The notes under the pieces are model-generated. The model had not been told where the DNA came from. It made no database searches and saw nothing but the letters and a program-made list of their open reading frames with translations. The translations under genes and the position numbers were made by a program. Of a DNA stretch of 28,093 nucleotides, positions 16,258 through 24,135 are shown piece by piece (position 1 is the first letter of the stretch; each line of letters begins with the position of its first letter). Source of the stretch: Pseudomonadota bacterium. GTDB lineage: Bacteria; Pseudomonadota; Alphaproteobacteria; Sphingomonadales; Sphingomonadaceae. The stretch is from positions 1 through 28,093 of the forward strand of contig JAEZFL010000135.1 of the NCBI GenBank assembly GCA_023417515.1. The letters are read 5' to 3'.

Positions 16258-16785
16258 TCAGGCCCCGTCTTGCGCGCCGTCCTTCTTGGCGGGCTTCCTG
16301 GCCTTCGGCTTGCGGCCGGCATCGATCTCTTCGGTGTTGGTCCACCAGGCGTTGAGATCGGAGGATTCGCGCATCGCCGGCGACCAGGCGGCGCCCGCGT
16401 CATGCCGCTCCACGAGCCGGCGCATGCGGCTGGACGGCAGCGCGTTGACGAGCTTGAGGCCGACCGTGGTGTTGCGAGTCCACACGACGTGGGCGGCCGG
16501 CATCAGGGTTTCCTCGAACTGGACGACGACCAGCTCGCCGACCGAGATCGGCGCGTCGGTCAGGCCGGCGAGGCCCGAACAGGACACGTCGCGCAGGCGC
16601 ATGATGAAACGCTGCTGATCGGAGAGAAACAGGTAAATGACCGCGCCGGGAAAGGGATAACGCTCGTGGCCGCGCAATTCCTCGCCGCTGCCGGTCGCTG
16701 GGGCGCCGCCGGTGACGACGCCGATCCGCGACGGCTCCACCGAGCCGCCGTCGCCGCCGCGCCAACCCTTGAGCGTTCCGAACAT
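16258..16785 (-). CDS. PilZ-domain protein, likely c-di-GMP receptor
   Basis: This is a 175-residue cytoplasmic protein with one PilZ domain (about residues 36-125). Both ligand motifs are intact: RGHER (Arg38 and Arg42, the RxxxR loop) and DVSCSG (Asp66, Ser68, Gly71, the D/NxSxxG motif). Binding of cyclic di-GMP is therefore plausible. The N-terminus is Gly-rich and the C-terminus is a Lys/Ala-rich tail (KPKARKPAKK), both probably disordered. GGGGGAG lies 9 bases upstream of ATG 16785, which fixes the start. It stands alone between the L,D-transpeptidase and the DUF3833-like gene, and no diguanylate cyclase is nearby. The output (motility, polysaccharide or cell wall) cannot be told. Confidence 0.9.
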   Translation of the reverse strand: MFGTLKGWRGGDGGSVEPSRIGVVTGGAPATGSGEELRGHERYPFPGAVIYLFLSDQQRFIMRLRDVSCSGLAGLTDAPISVGELVVVQFEETLMPAAHVVWTRNTTVGLKLVNALPSSRMRRLVERHDAGAAWSPAMRESSDLNAWWTNTEEIDAGRKPKARKPAKKDGAQDGA

Positions 16786-16895
16786 TCAGACTTTCTCCCC
16801 CTGGCTTCGTGACCACAATCGGTTGAAGATTGCGTTAAGCCGACGCCGTCCAGACCCGATTGACGCAAATATTCGCCCTTATCCAGACCAATCGG

Positions 16896-17375
16896 TCAGT
16901 CGCCGACGCGCCGGATCGTCTCCTGCAGGGTCGCCACCCTTATTCCCATGCGGCGGAACGTCATCTGGTTGGATGCCGTACGCCCGTCGGCGTTGAAGGT
17001 GATCCACTGGTCGACCGCATAGCCGTCGCGGGTGCGGTAGGTGACGTGGAGGCGGTTGCCGCTGACCTCGCCGGTGACCGGGCCGCGGGCGTCGCTGATC
17101 GTGCCGGTGTAGCGGCCCGGTCCGCTGCGGCGCATGTGCCAGGTGCGCCGCCGCTCCGGCTCGCCGTCCTGGTGGACGACATGATCGAGGGTGAGCGATC
17201 CGTCGGGGAGGATTCGTCCCCGCCCCTGCGTGCGCACCGCGCTGGTGCCCGAGAGCATGATTCGGACCGAGCCGCTGCCTTCGGTTCGGCCGGCGAAGAA
17301 ACGTTCGAGGGGGCTGGGGGCCGATTGCGGCTGGAGGGCGACCAGGAATGCTAGAATCGGGGTCAGGCTCAGCAC
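16896..17375 (-). CDS. DUF3833-like exported protein
   Basis: This 159-residue protein starts at GTG 17375, with GGAAGGA 6 bases upstream. The frame extends further upstream (to 17915) only as an antiparallel shadow of pyrG, so that extension is rejected. The N-terminus is a short hydrophobic signal (SLTPILAFLVAL). The mature protein has the DUF3833 pattern: LERFFAGRTEGSG at the start, LTLDHVVHQDGEPERRRTW, GPGRYTGTISDARGPVTGEV in the middle, and a final RMGIRVATLQETIRR. It would be a small beta-rich, lipocalin-like periplasmic protein; the family has no known activity. It lies 50 bases after pyrG on the same strand and could be read through from it. Confidence 0.75.
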   Translation of the reverse strand: MLSLTPILAFLVALQPQSAPSPLERFFAGRTEGSGSVRIMLSGTSAVRTQGRGRILPDGSLTLDHVVHQDGEPERRRTWHMRRSGPGRYTGTISDARGPVTGEVSGNRLHVTYRTRDGYAVDQWITFNADGRTASNQMTFRRMGIRVATLQETIRRVGD

Positions 17376-17425
17376 GCAACGTCCTTCCGATATGGCGATC
17401 GCGGCGGCTCGGCCGCTGCTCCTCC

Positions 17426-19063
17426 CTAGACCAGTCTGCTTTGTTTTACAGCAGCTTCGATGAAGCTGGCGAAGAGCGGATGGGGGTCGAACGGCTTCGA
17501 CTTCAACTCCGGGTGGAACTGGACGCCGATGAACCAGGGATGGTCGGGCCGCTCGACGATCTCGGGGAGCTGGCCGTCCGGGCTCATGCCGCTGAACACC
17601 AGGCCGTTCTGCTCGAGCCGGTCGGTATAATGGGCGTTGACCTCGTAGCGATGACGGTGGCGCTCGCTGATCTCGGTGGCGCCGTAGATCGACGAGACTC
17701 GACTGTTGCCCGAAAGGATTGCCGGATAGGCGCCGAGGCGCATGGTGCCGCCGAGGTCGCCGGTCGCTTCGCGCTTCTGAAGCCCTTCCTTGCTCATCCA
17801 TTCGGTGATGAGGCCGACGACCGGCTCGGCGGTCTCGCCGAACTCGGTCGAGCTCGCGCCCGCGACTCCGGCGGCACGGGCGGCCTCGATGCACGCCATC
17901 TGCATGCCGAGGCAAATGCCGAAGAAAGGCACGCCGCGCTCGCGCGCGAAGGTCACCGACGCGATCTTGCCCTCGCTGCCGCGCTCCCCGAAGCCGCCGG
18001 GAACCAGGATCGCATGCAATGGCTCGAGCTGGGCCGGGATGTCGACCTCGGGATGCTCGAACAGCTCGGCGTCGAGCCAGCGGATGTTGACCTTGACCCG
18101 GTTGGCCATGCCGCCGTGGACCAGGGCCTCGGTCAAGCTCTTATAGGCGTCCGGCAGGCCGACATATTTGCCGACGACTCCGATCGTCACTTCGCCTTCG
18201 GGATTGAACAGGCGGTCGAGCACGTCCTCCCAGCGGCGCATGTCGGGGGCCGCGGCGCCCTCGAGCATGTCGAACGAGCGCAGGACCTCGGTGTCGAGGC
18301 CGGCCTCCGAATATTGAGCGGGCACGGCGTAGATGCTGCGCGCGTCCAGGGCGGGGATGACCGCTTCCTTGCGGACGTTGCAGAACAAGGCGATCTTGGC
18401 CCGCTCGCTGTCCGGCAGCGGATGCTCGGTGCGGCAGACGATGATCTCCGGCTGGATCCCGAGGCTGGTCAGCTCGCGGACGCTGTGCTGGGTCGGCTTG
18501 GTCTTCAGCTCGCCGGCGGCGGCGAGATAGGGCACCAAAGTGGTGTGGATCGAGATCGAATTACCGCGGCCGATCTCGTTCCGGAACTGACGGATCGCCT
18601 CCATGAACGGCAGCGATTCGATGTCGCCGACGGTTCCTCCGACCTCGCAGATGACGAAGTCGCACTCGGGCGAGATGTCCGACGCGATGAATTCCTTGAT
18701 CGCGTTGGTGACGTGGGGAATCACCTGGACGGTCGCGCCGAGATAGTCGCCGCGCCGCTCGGCCGCGATGATGTTCTGATAGATCCGCCCGGTGGTGACG
18801 TTGTCGCTCTGCCGCGCCGGGACGCCGGTGAAGCGCTCGTAATGGCCGAGGTCGAGGTCGGTCTCCGCGCCGTCGTCGGTCACGTAGACCTCGCCGTGCT
18901 GATAGGGCGACATCGTGCCCGGATCTACGTTGAGATAGGGGTCGAGCTTGCGGAGCCTCACCTTGTAGCCGCGCGCCTGCAGCAGCGCCGCGAGGGAAGC
19001 TGCCATCAGGCCTTTGCCAAGTGAGGACACCACGCCGCCGGTGATGAAAATGAACCGCGCCAT
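17426..19063 (-). CDS. pyrG: CTP synthase
   Basis: This is a 545-residue, full-length enzyme that makes CTP from UTP, ATP and glutamine. The N-terminal synthetase domain starts MARFIFITGGVVSSLGKG (P-loop). It has the metal and UTP-site motif DPYLNVDPGTMSPYQHGEV and CEVGGTVGDIES. The C-terminal class I glutamine amidotransferase has PGGFGERG, the nucleophile Cys in FGICLGMQ, and the His/Glu pair in VQFHPE. The tpiA-secG-pyrG order is common in alphaproteobacteria. A 181-base gap separates it from secG, so it may have its own promoter; the nearest candidate is a poor TTCGAC-N17-TATGAC pair upstream of ATG 19063. Confidence 0.98.
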   Translation of the reverse strand: MARFIFITGGVVSSLGKGLMAASLAALLQARGYKVRLRKLDPYLNVDPGTMSPYQHGEVYVTDDGAETDLDLGHYERFTGVPARQSDNVTTGRIYQNIIAAERRGDYLGATVQVIPHVTNAIKEFIASDISPECDFVICEVGGTVGDIESLPFMEAIRQFRNEIGRGNSISIHTTLVPYLAAAGELKTKPTQHSVRELTSLGIQPEIIVCRTEHPLPDSERAKIALFCNVRKEAVIPALDARSIYAVPAQYSEAGLDTEVLRSFDMLEGAAAPDMRRWEDVLDRLFNPEGEVTIGVVGKYVGLPDAYKSLTEALVHGGMANRVKVNIRWLDAELFEHPEVDIPAQLEPLHAILVPGGFGERGSEGKIASVTFARERGVPFFGICLGMQMACIEAARAAGVAGASSTEFGETAEPVVGLITEWMSKEGLQKREATGDLGGTMRLGAYPAILSGNSRVSSIYGATEISERHRHRYEVNAHYTDRLEQNGLVFSGMSPDGQLPEIVERPDHPWFIGVQFHPELKSKPFDPHPLFASFIEAAVKQSRLV

Positions 19064-19208
19064 GGGATTCGGGGCTTAGGCGGTCATATGCACCCCGGGC
19101 AAGCGGTCGAATCGCGGCAAGCGAATTATTTGACGTTGCGAGCTGGTTGGGCGCCGGGATTGGGGCGCGCGATCAGAATTCGCGCAGAGCACGGTCAACG
19201 GAAGCCGT

Positions 19209-19228
19209 ATCCCCGCTTTCGCGGGGAT
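19209..19228. repeat. short palindromic repeat with GAAA loop on the minus strand
   Basis: On the plus strand this is ATCCCCGC-TTTC-GCGGGGAT, a perfect 8-base-pair stem. On the minus strand it reads ATCCCCGCGAAAGCGGGGAT, a GAAA-tetraloop hairpin preceded by GTC. From general knowledge this core is a widely dispersed intergenic palindrome in proteobacterial genomes. It lies 16 bases past the secG stop and may stabilise that transcript's 3' end. No T-run follows, so I do not call it a terminator. Confidence 0.6.
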
Positions 19229-19244
19229 GACACGAGGGATCAGC

Positions 19245-19688
19245 TTACCGGCCGGCCTGGTTGGTGGCGGGGGCCTGCTGCTGGGCGGGCGCCTGCGGGC
19301 CGCCGAGAGTCGGAATGGCCGGCGCCGGCTGGGCCGGCTGGCCCGGCGCGGCCTGGCCCGGAGCGGGCTGCGGGGCGCCGCTGAACGGACTCGGCTGCTG
19401 CTCGGCCGGAGACCCTGCAGGCGGACGCTGCTGCTTCAGCGCCTCGGCATCGATGCTGCGGTTGCCGGTCTGCGCGGCGAGCGCGGCGAGGACGATCGAC
19501 AGGCCCACGAAGAAGGTCGCCAGGACAGTGGTCGCGCGGGTCAGGAAGTCAGCCGCGCCGCGCGCGGTCATCAGGCCCGCGGGGCTGCCACCGCCGGTGA
19601 GGCCGCCGCCTTCGGAGCGCTGCATCAGGATGACGGCGATGAGGGCGGCCGCGACCAGGGTCTGGACGATGAGGAGGAAGAGGAACAT
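19245..19688 (-). CDS. secG: preprotein translocase subunit SecG
   Basis: This is a 147-residue inner-membrane component of the SecYEG channel. It has the expected two helices (residues about 3-22, FLLIVQTLVAAALIAVILM, and about 52-72, TVLATFFVGLSIVLAALAA). Between them is the conserved loop RSEGGGL...AGLMTARGAADFLTRAT, which identifies SecG. The rest, about residues 73-147, is a low-complexity tail very rich in Pro, Ala, Gln and Gly, longer than in E. coli SecG (110 residues in total). The start at ATG 19688 has a weak Shine-Dalgarno. It follows tpiA on the same strand with a 109-base gap, a pairing usual in alphaproteobacteria. Confidence 0.95.
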   Translation of the reverse strand: MFLFLLIVQTLVAAALIAVILMQRSEGGGLTGGGSPAGLMTARGAADFLTRATTVLATFFVGLSIVLAALAAQTGNRSIDAEALKQQRPPAGSPAEQQPSPFSGAPQPAPGQAAPGQPAQPAPAIPTLGGPQAPAQQQAPATNQAGR

Positions 19689-19797
19689 GGCGTCTTTCAG
19701 GCTGAAGCTGGTCGCGCGACGGAGCGGCGCGTGGGCCGCGACTTAATGGATGACTCGGAAAGCTTCAACACCCCTGCCCGCCCCGTCGGCGCAAGGC

Positions 19798-20550
19798 CTA
19801 GCTGCGCGCGGCCGCGGCGACGATCGGGACGAATTGCGCCGCGGTGAGGCTTGCGCCGCCGACGAGGGCGCCGTCGACGTCGGCGACCGCGAACAATTCG
19901 GCGGCATTGTCCGCCTTGACCGAGCCGCCGTAGAGGATTCGGATATGCTGGCCGGCATCGCCATAGCGGGCGACGAGCGCCGCTCGGATCGCCGCGTGCA
20001 TCTCCGCGACGTCCGCCGGAGTCGCGACATTGCCGGTGCCGATCGCCCAGATCGGCTCATAGGCGACGACCAGCTCGGCGCCGCTGATAACATCGGGCAG
20101 CGACCCGGCGAGCTGACGCTCCACCACCGCGAGATGGTCGCCGGCACGGCGCTGGGCGTCGCTCTCGCCGACGCAAACGATCATGTCGAGCCCGGCGGCG
20201 AGGCCCGCCTCCGCCTTGGCGCGGACCTCCGCGTCGGTTTCATGCTGGTCGGTGCGGCGCTCGGAATGGCCGGCTATCGCAAGGGTCGCGCCGGCTTCCT
20301 TGAGCATTGCCGCCGACACGCAGCCGGTATGGGCGCCGCTCGCCTTATGATGAACGTCCTGGGCGCCGATGCTCAGGCTTCCGGCGCCGCGCACCACCGC
20401 CGGGGCGATGAGCGTGAACGGAGGGCAGATCGCGACGTCGGCACCCGACGCCTCGCGCGCGGCCTCGGCGATCGCGACAACCTCGTTCAGGCTGTCGAGG
20501 CTGCCATTCATCTTCCAGTTGCCGGCGACCAGCTTGCGGCGGACGTGCAC
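19798..20550 (-). CDS. tpiA: triose-phosphate isomerase
   Basis: This is a 250-residue glycolytic/gluconeogenic enzyme that interconverts dihydroxyacetone phosphate and glyceraldehyde 3-phosphate. Catalytic residues are in place: Asn11 and Lys13 in AGNWKMNG, His95 in AGHSERR, and Glu165 in AYEPIWAIGTG. The phosphate-binding segment ILYGGSV is also present. The start is GTG 20550, with GGGAGG 5 bases upstream. It diverges from ppiD across a 174-base region that should hold both promoters; TTGACG at 20666-20671 is a possible -35 for ppiD, but I see no good -10. It heads the tpiA-secG-pyrG run. Confidence 0.98.
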   Translation of the reverse strand: MHVRRKLVAGNWKMNGSLDSLNEVVAIAEAAREASGADVAICPPFTLIAPAVVRGAGSLSIGAQDVHHKASGAHTGCVSAAMLKEAGATLAIAGHSERRTDQHETDAEVRAKAEAGLAAGLDMIVCVGESDAQRRAGDHLAVVERQLAGSLPDVISGAELVVAYEPIWAIGTGNVATPADVAEMHAAIRAALVARYGDAGQHIRILYGGSVKADNAAELFAVADVDGALVGGASLTAAQFVPIVAAAARS

Positions 20551-20724
20551 GTGAACCTCCCTTACATCTGTGTGGCGGGCCGCCTAGCAAGCGGCGGCGA
20601 AAGCGCCAAGCCGTGACGGGCCGGACCCGCGCGGCCATGCTTGCGGCGATGCCGCAGCTTACCTATTGACGCCCTACTCGGGGCGACCGCCCACGCCTTT
20701 CTAACAGACGGACCGCATTCTCAC

Positions 20725-22695
20725 ATGGCCGAAGAAACCTTTCGCAAGAAGCTGCGCAACGTCGTCCTGCTGAGCTTTCTCGGCCTCGCCCTCGTCGCCA
20801 TGGTCGTGACCGGCTTCGGCACGGACGGCATGGGCGGCCTCGGCGGCATCGGCGGACAAGGCTCGCAGACCCTCGCGCGGGTCGGCGACCAGCGGGTGAC
20901 GGACACCGATCTCAGCACCGTCATCGACAGCGAATATCGCCGGGCGGCGCGGGAGCAGACCGATCTCGACCGCGGCCAGTTCGTCGACCAGGCGTTCCAG
21001 CCTTTGTTGGAGCGGATGATCAGCCAGGCCGCGATCACCGACTTCGCCCACAGCCACGGACTCGTCGTGCCCCGCGAGATGGTCGACCGCATCATCGTCG
21101 GCATGGCGCCGTTCCAGAATGTCGCCGGCCGGTTCGACGAGGCCGCGTTCCGGCAGACGCTGTCGCAGCAGGGCGTCACCGAGCAGCAATTGCGCGACGA
21201 CATCGAGAGCAGCGAGATCATGCGCATGGTCCTTTCGCCGGTCGGCTCCCAGGTGCGCGCGCCGCGTGCGATCGCGACGGAGTTTGCCTCGCTTCTGCTC
21301 GAGCAGCGGCGAGGCTCGTTCGGCCAGGTCCCGACCAGTGCCTTCACGGCCAACATCAATCCGTCCGACCAGGAAATCGCCCAATATTACCAGCGCAACC
21401 AGCGCCTATTCGCGATCCCCGAGCGGCGGGTGATCCATTACGCATTGCTCGACCGCAACGCCTTCGGTGACCGGGTGCGCGCAACGGACCAGGAGATCGC
21501 TCAGCAATATCAGCAGAACCAGGCGCAATATGGCCCGCGCGAGACCCGCAACCTGCAGCGAGTCATCCTGGCGGACGAGAATGCCGCGCGCCAGTTCGCG
21601 CAGCGCGTGCGCGGCGGCACCAGCTTCGCCGACGCCGCTCAGCAGGCCGGCTTCGCCGCCGCCGACATCAACTTCCCGCAGCAGACCCAGCAGGCCTTCA
21701 CGACGGTGTCGTCGGCCGAGGTCGCCAACGCCGCCTTCGCAGCCCAGCAAGGCGCCGTGGTCGGCCCGTTCCGCACCCCGCTCGGCTTCCAGGTGGTGCG
21801 CGTCGACGGGATCGCCCAGACGCCGGGCCGCGCGCTTGCCGACGTGCGCGCGGAGATCGCCGCGGCGATCGAGCAACGCAAGCTCGCCGAGGCGCTGATC
21901 GCAGCCGAGGAGCGCATCCAGGAGCGGCTCGACAATGGCGAGAGCTTCGAGGAGGTCGCGCGCGCCGAGGGGCTCACGCTGCAGACCACGCCGCCGGTCA
22001 CCCGCACCGGCCAGGCGCCCGGTGCACGCGGACCGGACGGTCAGCCGTTCCAGTTCCCCGCCGACCTCGCGGTGGTGCTTCAGACCGCGTTCGACATGGA
22101 GCCGGACGGCGACCCTCTGATGGAGGTGGTGGAGCCCAATGCCCGAGTCGCGATCGTCGGCCTCGCCAACATCGTGCCCTCCGCCGCTCCGCCGCTCGCC
22201 GAGATCCGCGACCAGGTGCGTCAGCGGCTGATCCAGCAAACCGCGCTTCAGCGTGCGCGCCAGGCCGCCGACGGCATCGTCCAGCGCCTCAACAGCGGCA
22301 TGGCACCGGCCCAGGCCTATGCCCAGGCGGGCGTGCCGCTGCCGGCACCGCAGTCGATCACTCGCCGCCGGCTCGACCTGTCGCGGGCCGGCCAGGCCGT
22401 GCCGCCGCCGCTCACCCTCCTGTTCAGCATCCCGCAGGGGCGCGCCCGGATCCTCGCCGGGCCCGAGGGCAGCGGCTGGCTGATCGTCCACCACCAGCAG
22501 CGCACTCCAGGCAACGCCGCCACGAGCCCGGAAGGCGGGGCCCTGGTCGCCTCGGTCCAGCAGCAGTTCAACCAGACCGGCACGCTCGAGGTGCAGGAGC
22601 AGTTCGCGCGGGCGATCCAGGGGACCACCGACATCCGCCGCGACGAGAACCGGATCAACGCGCTGCGCCAGCAGCTGCGCGGCGGCGGACAGTGA
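20725..22695 (+). CDS. ppiD: PpiD-type periplasmic folding factor (SurA_N and PPIase-like)
   Basis: This is a 656-residue, membrane-anchored chaperone for newly exported proteins at the Sec channel. It has a short cytoplasmic N-terminus (MAEETFRKKLRN), one membrane helix (about residues 13-32, VVLLSFLGLALVAMVVTGFG) and a long periplasmic part. The first periplasmic section is SurA_N-like (ARVGDQRVTDTDL...). A parvulin-like PPIase domain lies around residues 240-375 (entry IHYALLDR, exit TPLGFQVVRVDGI), and a Gln-rich C-terminal half follows. ATG 20725 is chosen because it gives the family N-terminus; the longer frame from 20641 adds unrelated residues. No strong Shine-Dalgarno precedes it. 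The amidotransferase gene follows within about 10 bases, so they are probably co-transcribed. Confidence 0.9.
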   Translation: MAEETFRKKLRNVVLLSFLGLALVAMVVTGFGTDGMGGLGGIGGQGSQTLARVGDQRVTDTDLSTVIDSEYRRAAREQTDLDRGQFVDQAFQPLLERMISQAAITDFAHSHGLVVPREMVDRIIVGMAPFQNVAGRFDEAAFRQTLSQQGVTEQQLRDDIESSEIMRMVLSPVGSQVRAPRAIATEFASLLLEQRRGSFGQVPTSAFTANINPSDQEIAQYYQRNQRLFAIPERRVIHYALLDRNAFGDRVRATDQEIAQQYQQNQAQYGPRETRNLQRVILADENAARQFAQRVRGGTSFADAAQQAGFAAADINFPQQTQQAFTTVSSAEVANAAFAAQQGAVVGPFRTPLGFQVVRVDGIAQTPGRALADVRAEIAAAIEQRKLAEALIAAEERIQERLDNGESFEEVARAEGLTLQTTPPVTRTGQAPGARGPDGQPFQFPADLAVVLQTAFDMEPDGDPLMEVVEPNARVAIVGLANIVPSAAPPLAEIRDQVRQRLIQQTALQRARQAADGIVQRLNSGMAPAQAYAQAGVPLPAPQSITRRRLDLSRAGQAVPPPLTLLFSIPQGRARILAGPEGSGWLIVHHQQRTPGNAATSPEGGALVASVQQQFNQTGTLEVQEQFARAIQGTTDIRRDENRINALRQQLRGGGQ

Positions 22696-22705
22696 GGCAC
22701 CGCCG

Positions 22706-23281
22706 CTGATCCTCGTCGTCGACAATCACGACAGCTTCACCTGGAACCTGGTCCATTATCTTCGCGGGGCGGGCGCCTTGGTCCGGGTGGAGCGAAACGA
22801 CGCGCTGTCGGTCGACGAGGCGCTGCGCATGGGGGCCGACGGCATCCTGATCTCGCCCGGTCCCGGGCGACCCGAAGACGGCGGTATCAGCCTCGCGTTG
22901 GTCGAAGCCTGCGCCGCGGCCCGGCTTCCCCTTCTCGGCGTCTGCCTCGGCCATCAGACGATCGGCCAGGCGTTCGGCGGCACGATCGTGCGGGCGCCCC
23001 AGGTGATGCACGGCAAGACGTCGGCAGTGCAGCATGACCATGCGGGCGTGTTCGCCGGCCTCCCCTCCCCGTTCACCGCCGCGCGCTATCATTCCCTGGT
23101 CATCCGCGAGGAGGACATGCCACACTGCCTTGCGATCACGGCGCGGGCCGACGACGGAACGGTCCAGGGCGTTCGCCATCGCGAGCTGCCGATCGAGGGC
23201 GTGCAATTCCATCCCGAAAGCATCGCCAGCGAGCACGGCCACGCCCTGCTCGCCAATTTCGTGCGGATTGCGGCCGGATAG
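22706..23281 (+). CDS. trpG: glutamine amidotransferase of anthranilate/aminodeoxychorismate synthase (TrpG/PabA), probable CTG start
   Basis: The protein has about 191 residues and releases ammonia from glutamine for a chorismate-using partner (TrpE or PabB). The class I triad is intact: Cys80 in LLGVCLGHQTIG, His169 and Glu171 in GVQFHPES. The N-terminal pattern VDNHDSFTWNLVHYL and the MHGKTS motif place it in the TrpG/PabA group. No ATG, GTG or TTG occurs in frame before the conserved N-terminus. The first candidate is CTG 22706, exactly where related proteins begin with MILV; GTGAGG lies 8 bases upstream. The next start, TTG 22778, would remove the conserved DNHDSF region. Its usual partners (trpE before it, trpD/trpC after it) are absent. 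It may serve folate synthesis as PabA. The function call is strong; the start is inferred. Confidence 0.88.
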   Translation: MILVVDNHDSFTWNLVHYLRGAGALVRVERNDALSVDEALRMGADGILISPGPGRPEDGGISLALVEACAAARLPLLGVCLGHQTIGQAFGGTIVRAPQVMHGKTSAVQHDHAGVFAGLPSPFTAARYHSLVIREEDMPHCLAITARADDGTVQGVRHRELPIEGVQFHPESIASEHGHALLANFVRIAAG

Positions 23282-23333
23282 CCCGAGCCGGAACGTCCCG
23301 TTACGCCCCCGTTACCGTCGCGCCGCCGCCCGC

Positions 23334-23376
23334 TTGACAGGTATGCAGACGTTCCGTACACGTTCCGCATACGTTC
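23334..23376 (+). promoter_or_regulatory. lexA promoter with triple GTTC SOS operator
   Basis: GTTC occurs at 23351, 23362 and 23373, each pair separated by exactly 7 bases. These are two overlapping copies of the alphaproteobacterial LexA box (GTTC-N7-GTTC). A consensus -35, TTGACA, lies at 23334-23339. Seventeen bases on, TACACG (23357-23362) could act as a weak -10, which would place the boxes over the promoter. This arrangement suits LexA repression of its own gene. A GGGGAG Shine-Dalgarno follows at about 23380-23385. Confidence 0.85.
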
Positions 23377-23393
23377 TGTGGGGAGCATTTTTC

Positions 23394-24053
23394 ATGCTGA
23401 CGCGCAAGCAACACGAGCTTCTCCTTTATATCCATCAGCGGCTCGGCGAAACCGGGGTGTCCCCGTCGTTCGAGGAGATGAAGGACGCGCTCGACCTCAA
23501 GTCGAAGAGCGGGGTTCACCGGCTGATCTCGGCGCTCGAGGAACGCGGCTTCATCCGCCGCCTGCCGAACCGGGCGCGGGCGCTCGAGGTCCTGCGCATG
23601 CCGGAAGCGAGCGTGAAGGGCGTGGCCGCCAATGACGGCGCTGGCTCCGTGCGTGCGCCGGAACCCGCCAATGACGTGCTGGACATCCCTCTCCACGGCC
23701 GGATTGCCGCGGGCACGCCGATCGAGGCGCTGCAAGGCCAGGATAGTCTCCCGGTACCCGCCGCGCTGCTCGGCCCGGGCGAACATTATGCGCTCGAGGT
23801 CGCCGGCGATTCGATGGTCGACGTCGGCATCCTCGACGGCGATTACGCCCTGGTGCGCAAGACCGACGTCGCCCGCGACGGCGAGATCGTCGTGGCGTTG
23901 ATCAACGAGGAGGAGGCGACTCTGAAGACCTTCCGCCGCGAAGGCCAGATGATCCGCCTCGATCCGGCCAACCGCCAATATGACCCGCAACGCTACCAGC
24001 CCGACCAGGTGCGCATTCAGGGCAGGCTGGCGGGACTGCTGCGCCGCTACTGA
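23394..24053 (+). CDS. lexA: SOS-response transcriptional repressor LexA
   Basis: This is a 219-residue repressor. The N-terminal winged helix covers about residues 1-70 (MLTRKQHELLLYIHQRL; recognition part SGVHRLISALEERGFI). The self-cleavage site is Ala106-Gly107 in GRIAAGTPIEA. The serine-lysine dyad is Ser140 in AGDSMVD and Lys178 in EATLKTF. RecA-promoted autocleavage is the known mechanism. ATG 23394 has GGGGAG 8 bases upstream; the longer open frame back to 23034 is a shadow over the amidotransferase gene and is rejected. The upstream GTTC repeats indicate autoregulation. It converges on the small exported protein gene, with a shared stem-loop between them. Confidence 0.98.
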   Translation: MLTRKQHELLLYIHQRLGETGVSPSFEEMKDALDLKSKSGVHRLISALEERGFIRRLPNRARALEVLRMPEASVKGVAANDGAGSVRAPEPANDVLDIPLHGRIAAGTPIEALQGQDSLPVPAALLGPGEHYALEVAGDSMVDVGILDGDYALVRKTDVARDGEIVVALINEEEATLKTFRREGQMIRLDPANRQYDPQRYQPDQVRIQGRLAGLLRRY

Positions 24054-24109
24054 ATTCAGCCTAAGGCCGGATTGTTGTAAGCCACAAAGGGCTTTGAATA
24101 TGGAAGGCT

Positions 24110-24135
24110 GCTGAGCCTCATCGCGGAGGCTCAGC
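24110..24135. other. 10-base-pair stem-loop between convergent genes
   Basis: GCTGAGCCTC (24110-24119) pairs perfectly with GAGGCTCAGC (24126-24135) around a 6-base loop, overlapping the stop codon of the minus-strand gene ending at 24131. It sits 57 bases after lexA. Being symmetric, it can fold in transcripts of both directions. Neither side has a T-run, so it may be an RNA 3'-end stabiliser or a Rho-assisted end rather than a classical intrinsic terminator. Confidence 0.5.

Noticed and set aside
17376..17915. 5' extension of the DUF3833-like frame
   Set aside because: This part is opposite pyrG. The GTG at 17375 has a good Shine-Dalgarno and starts with a signal peptide, so the gene begins there.
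23290..23313. GGAAC-N15-CGTT upstream of lexA as an EcfG promoter
   Set aside because: The spacing is one base shorter than the accepted 16-17, and a TTGACA with SOS boxes better explains lexA transcription.
23034..23393. Longer LexA start
   Set aside because: It overlaps the amidotransferase gene in another frame, and the residues added are shadow sequence; ATG 23394 gives the standard LexA N-terminus.
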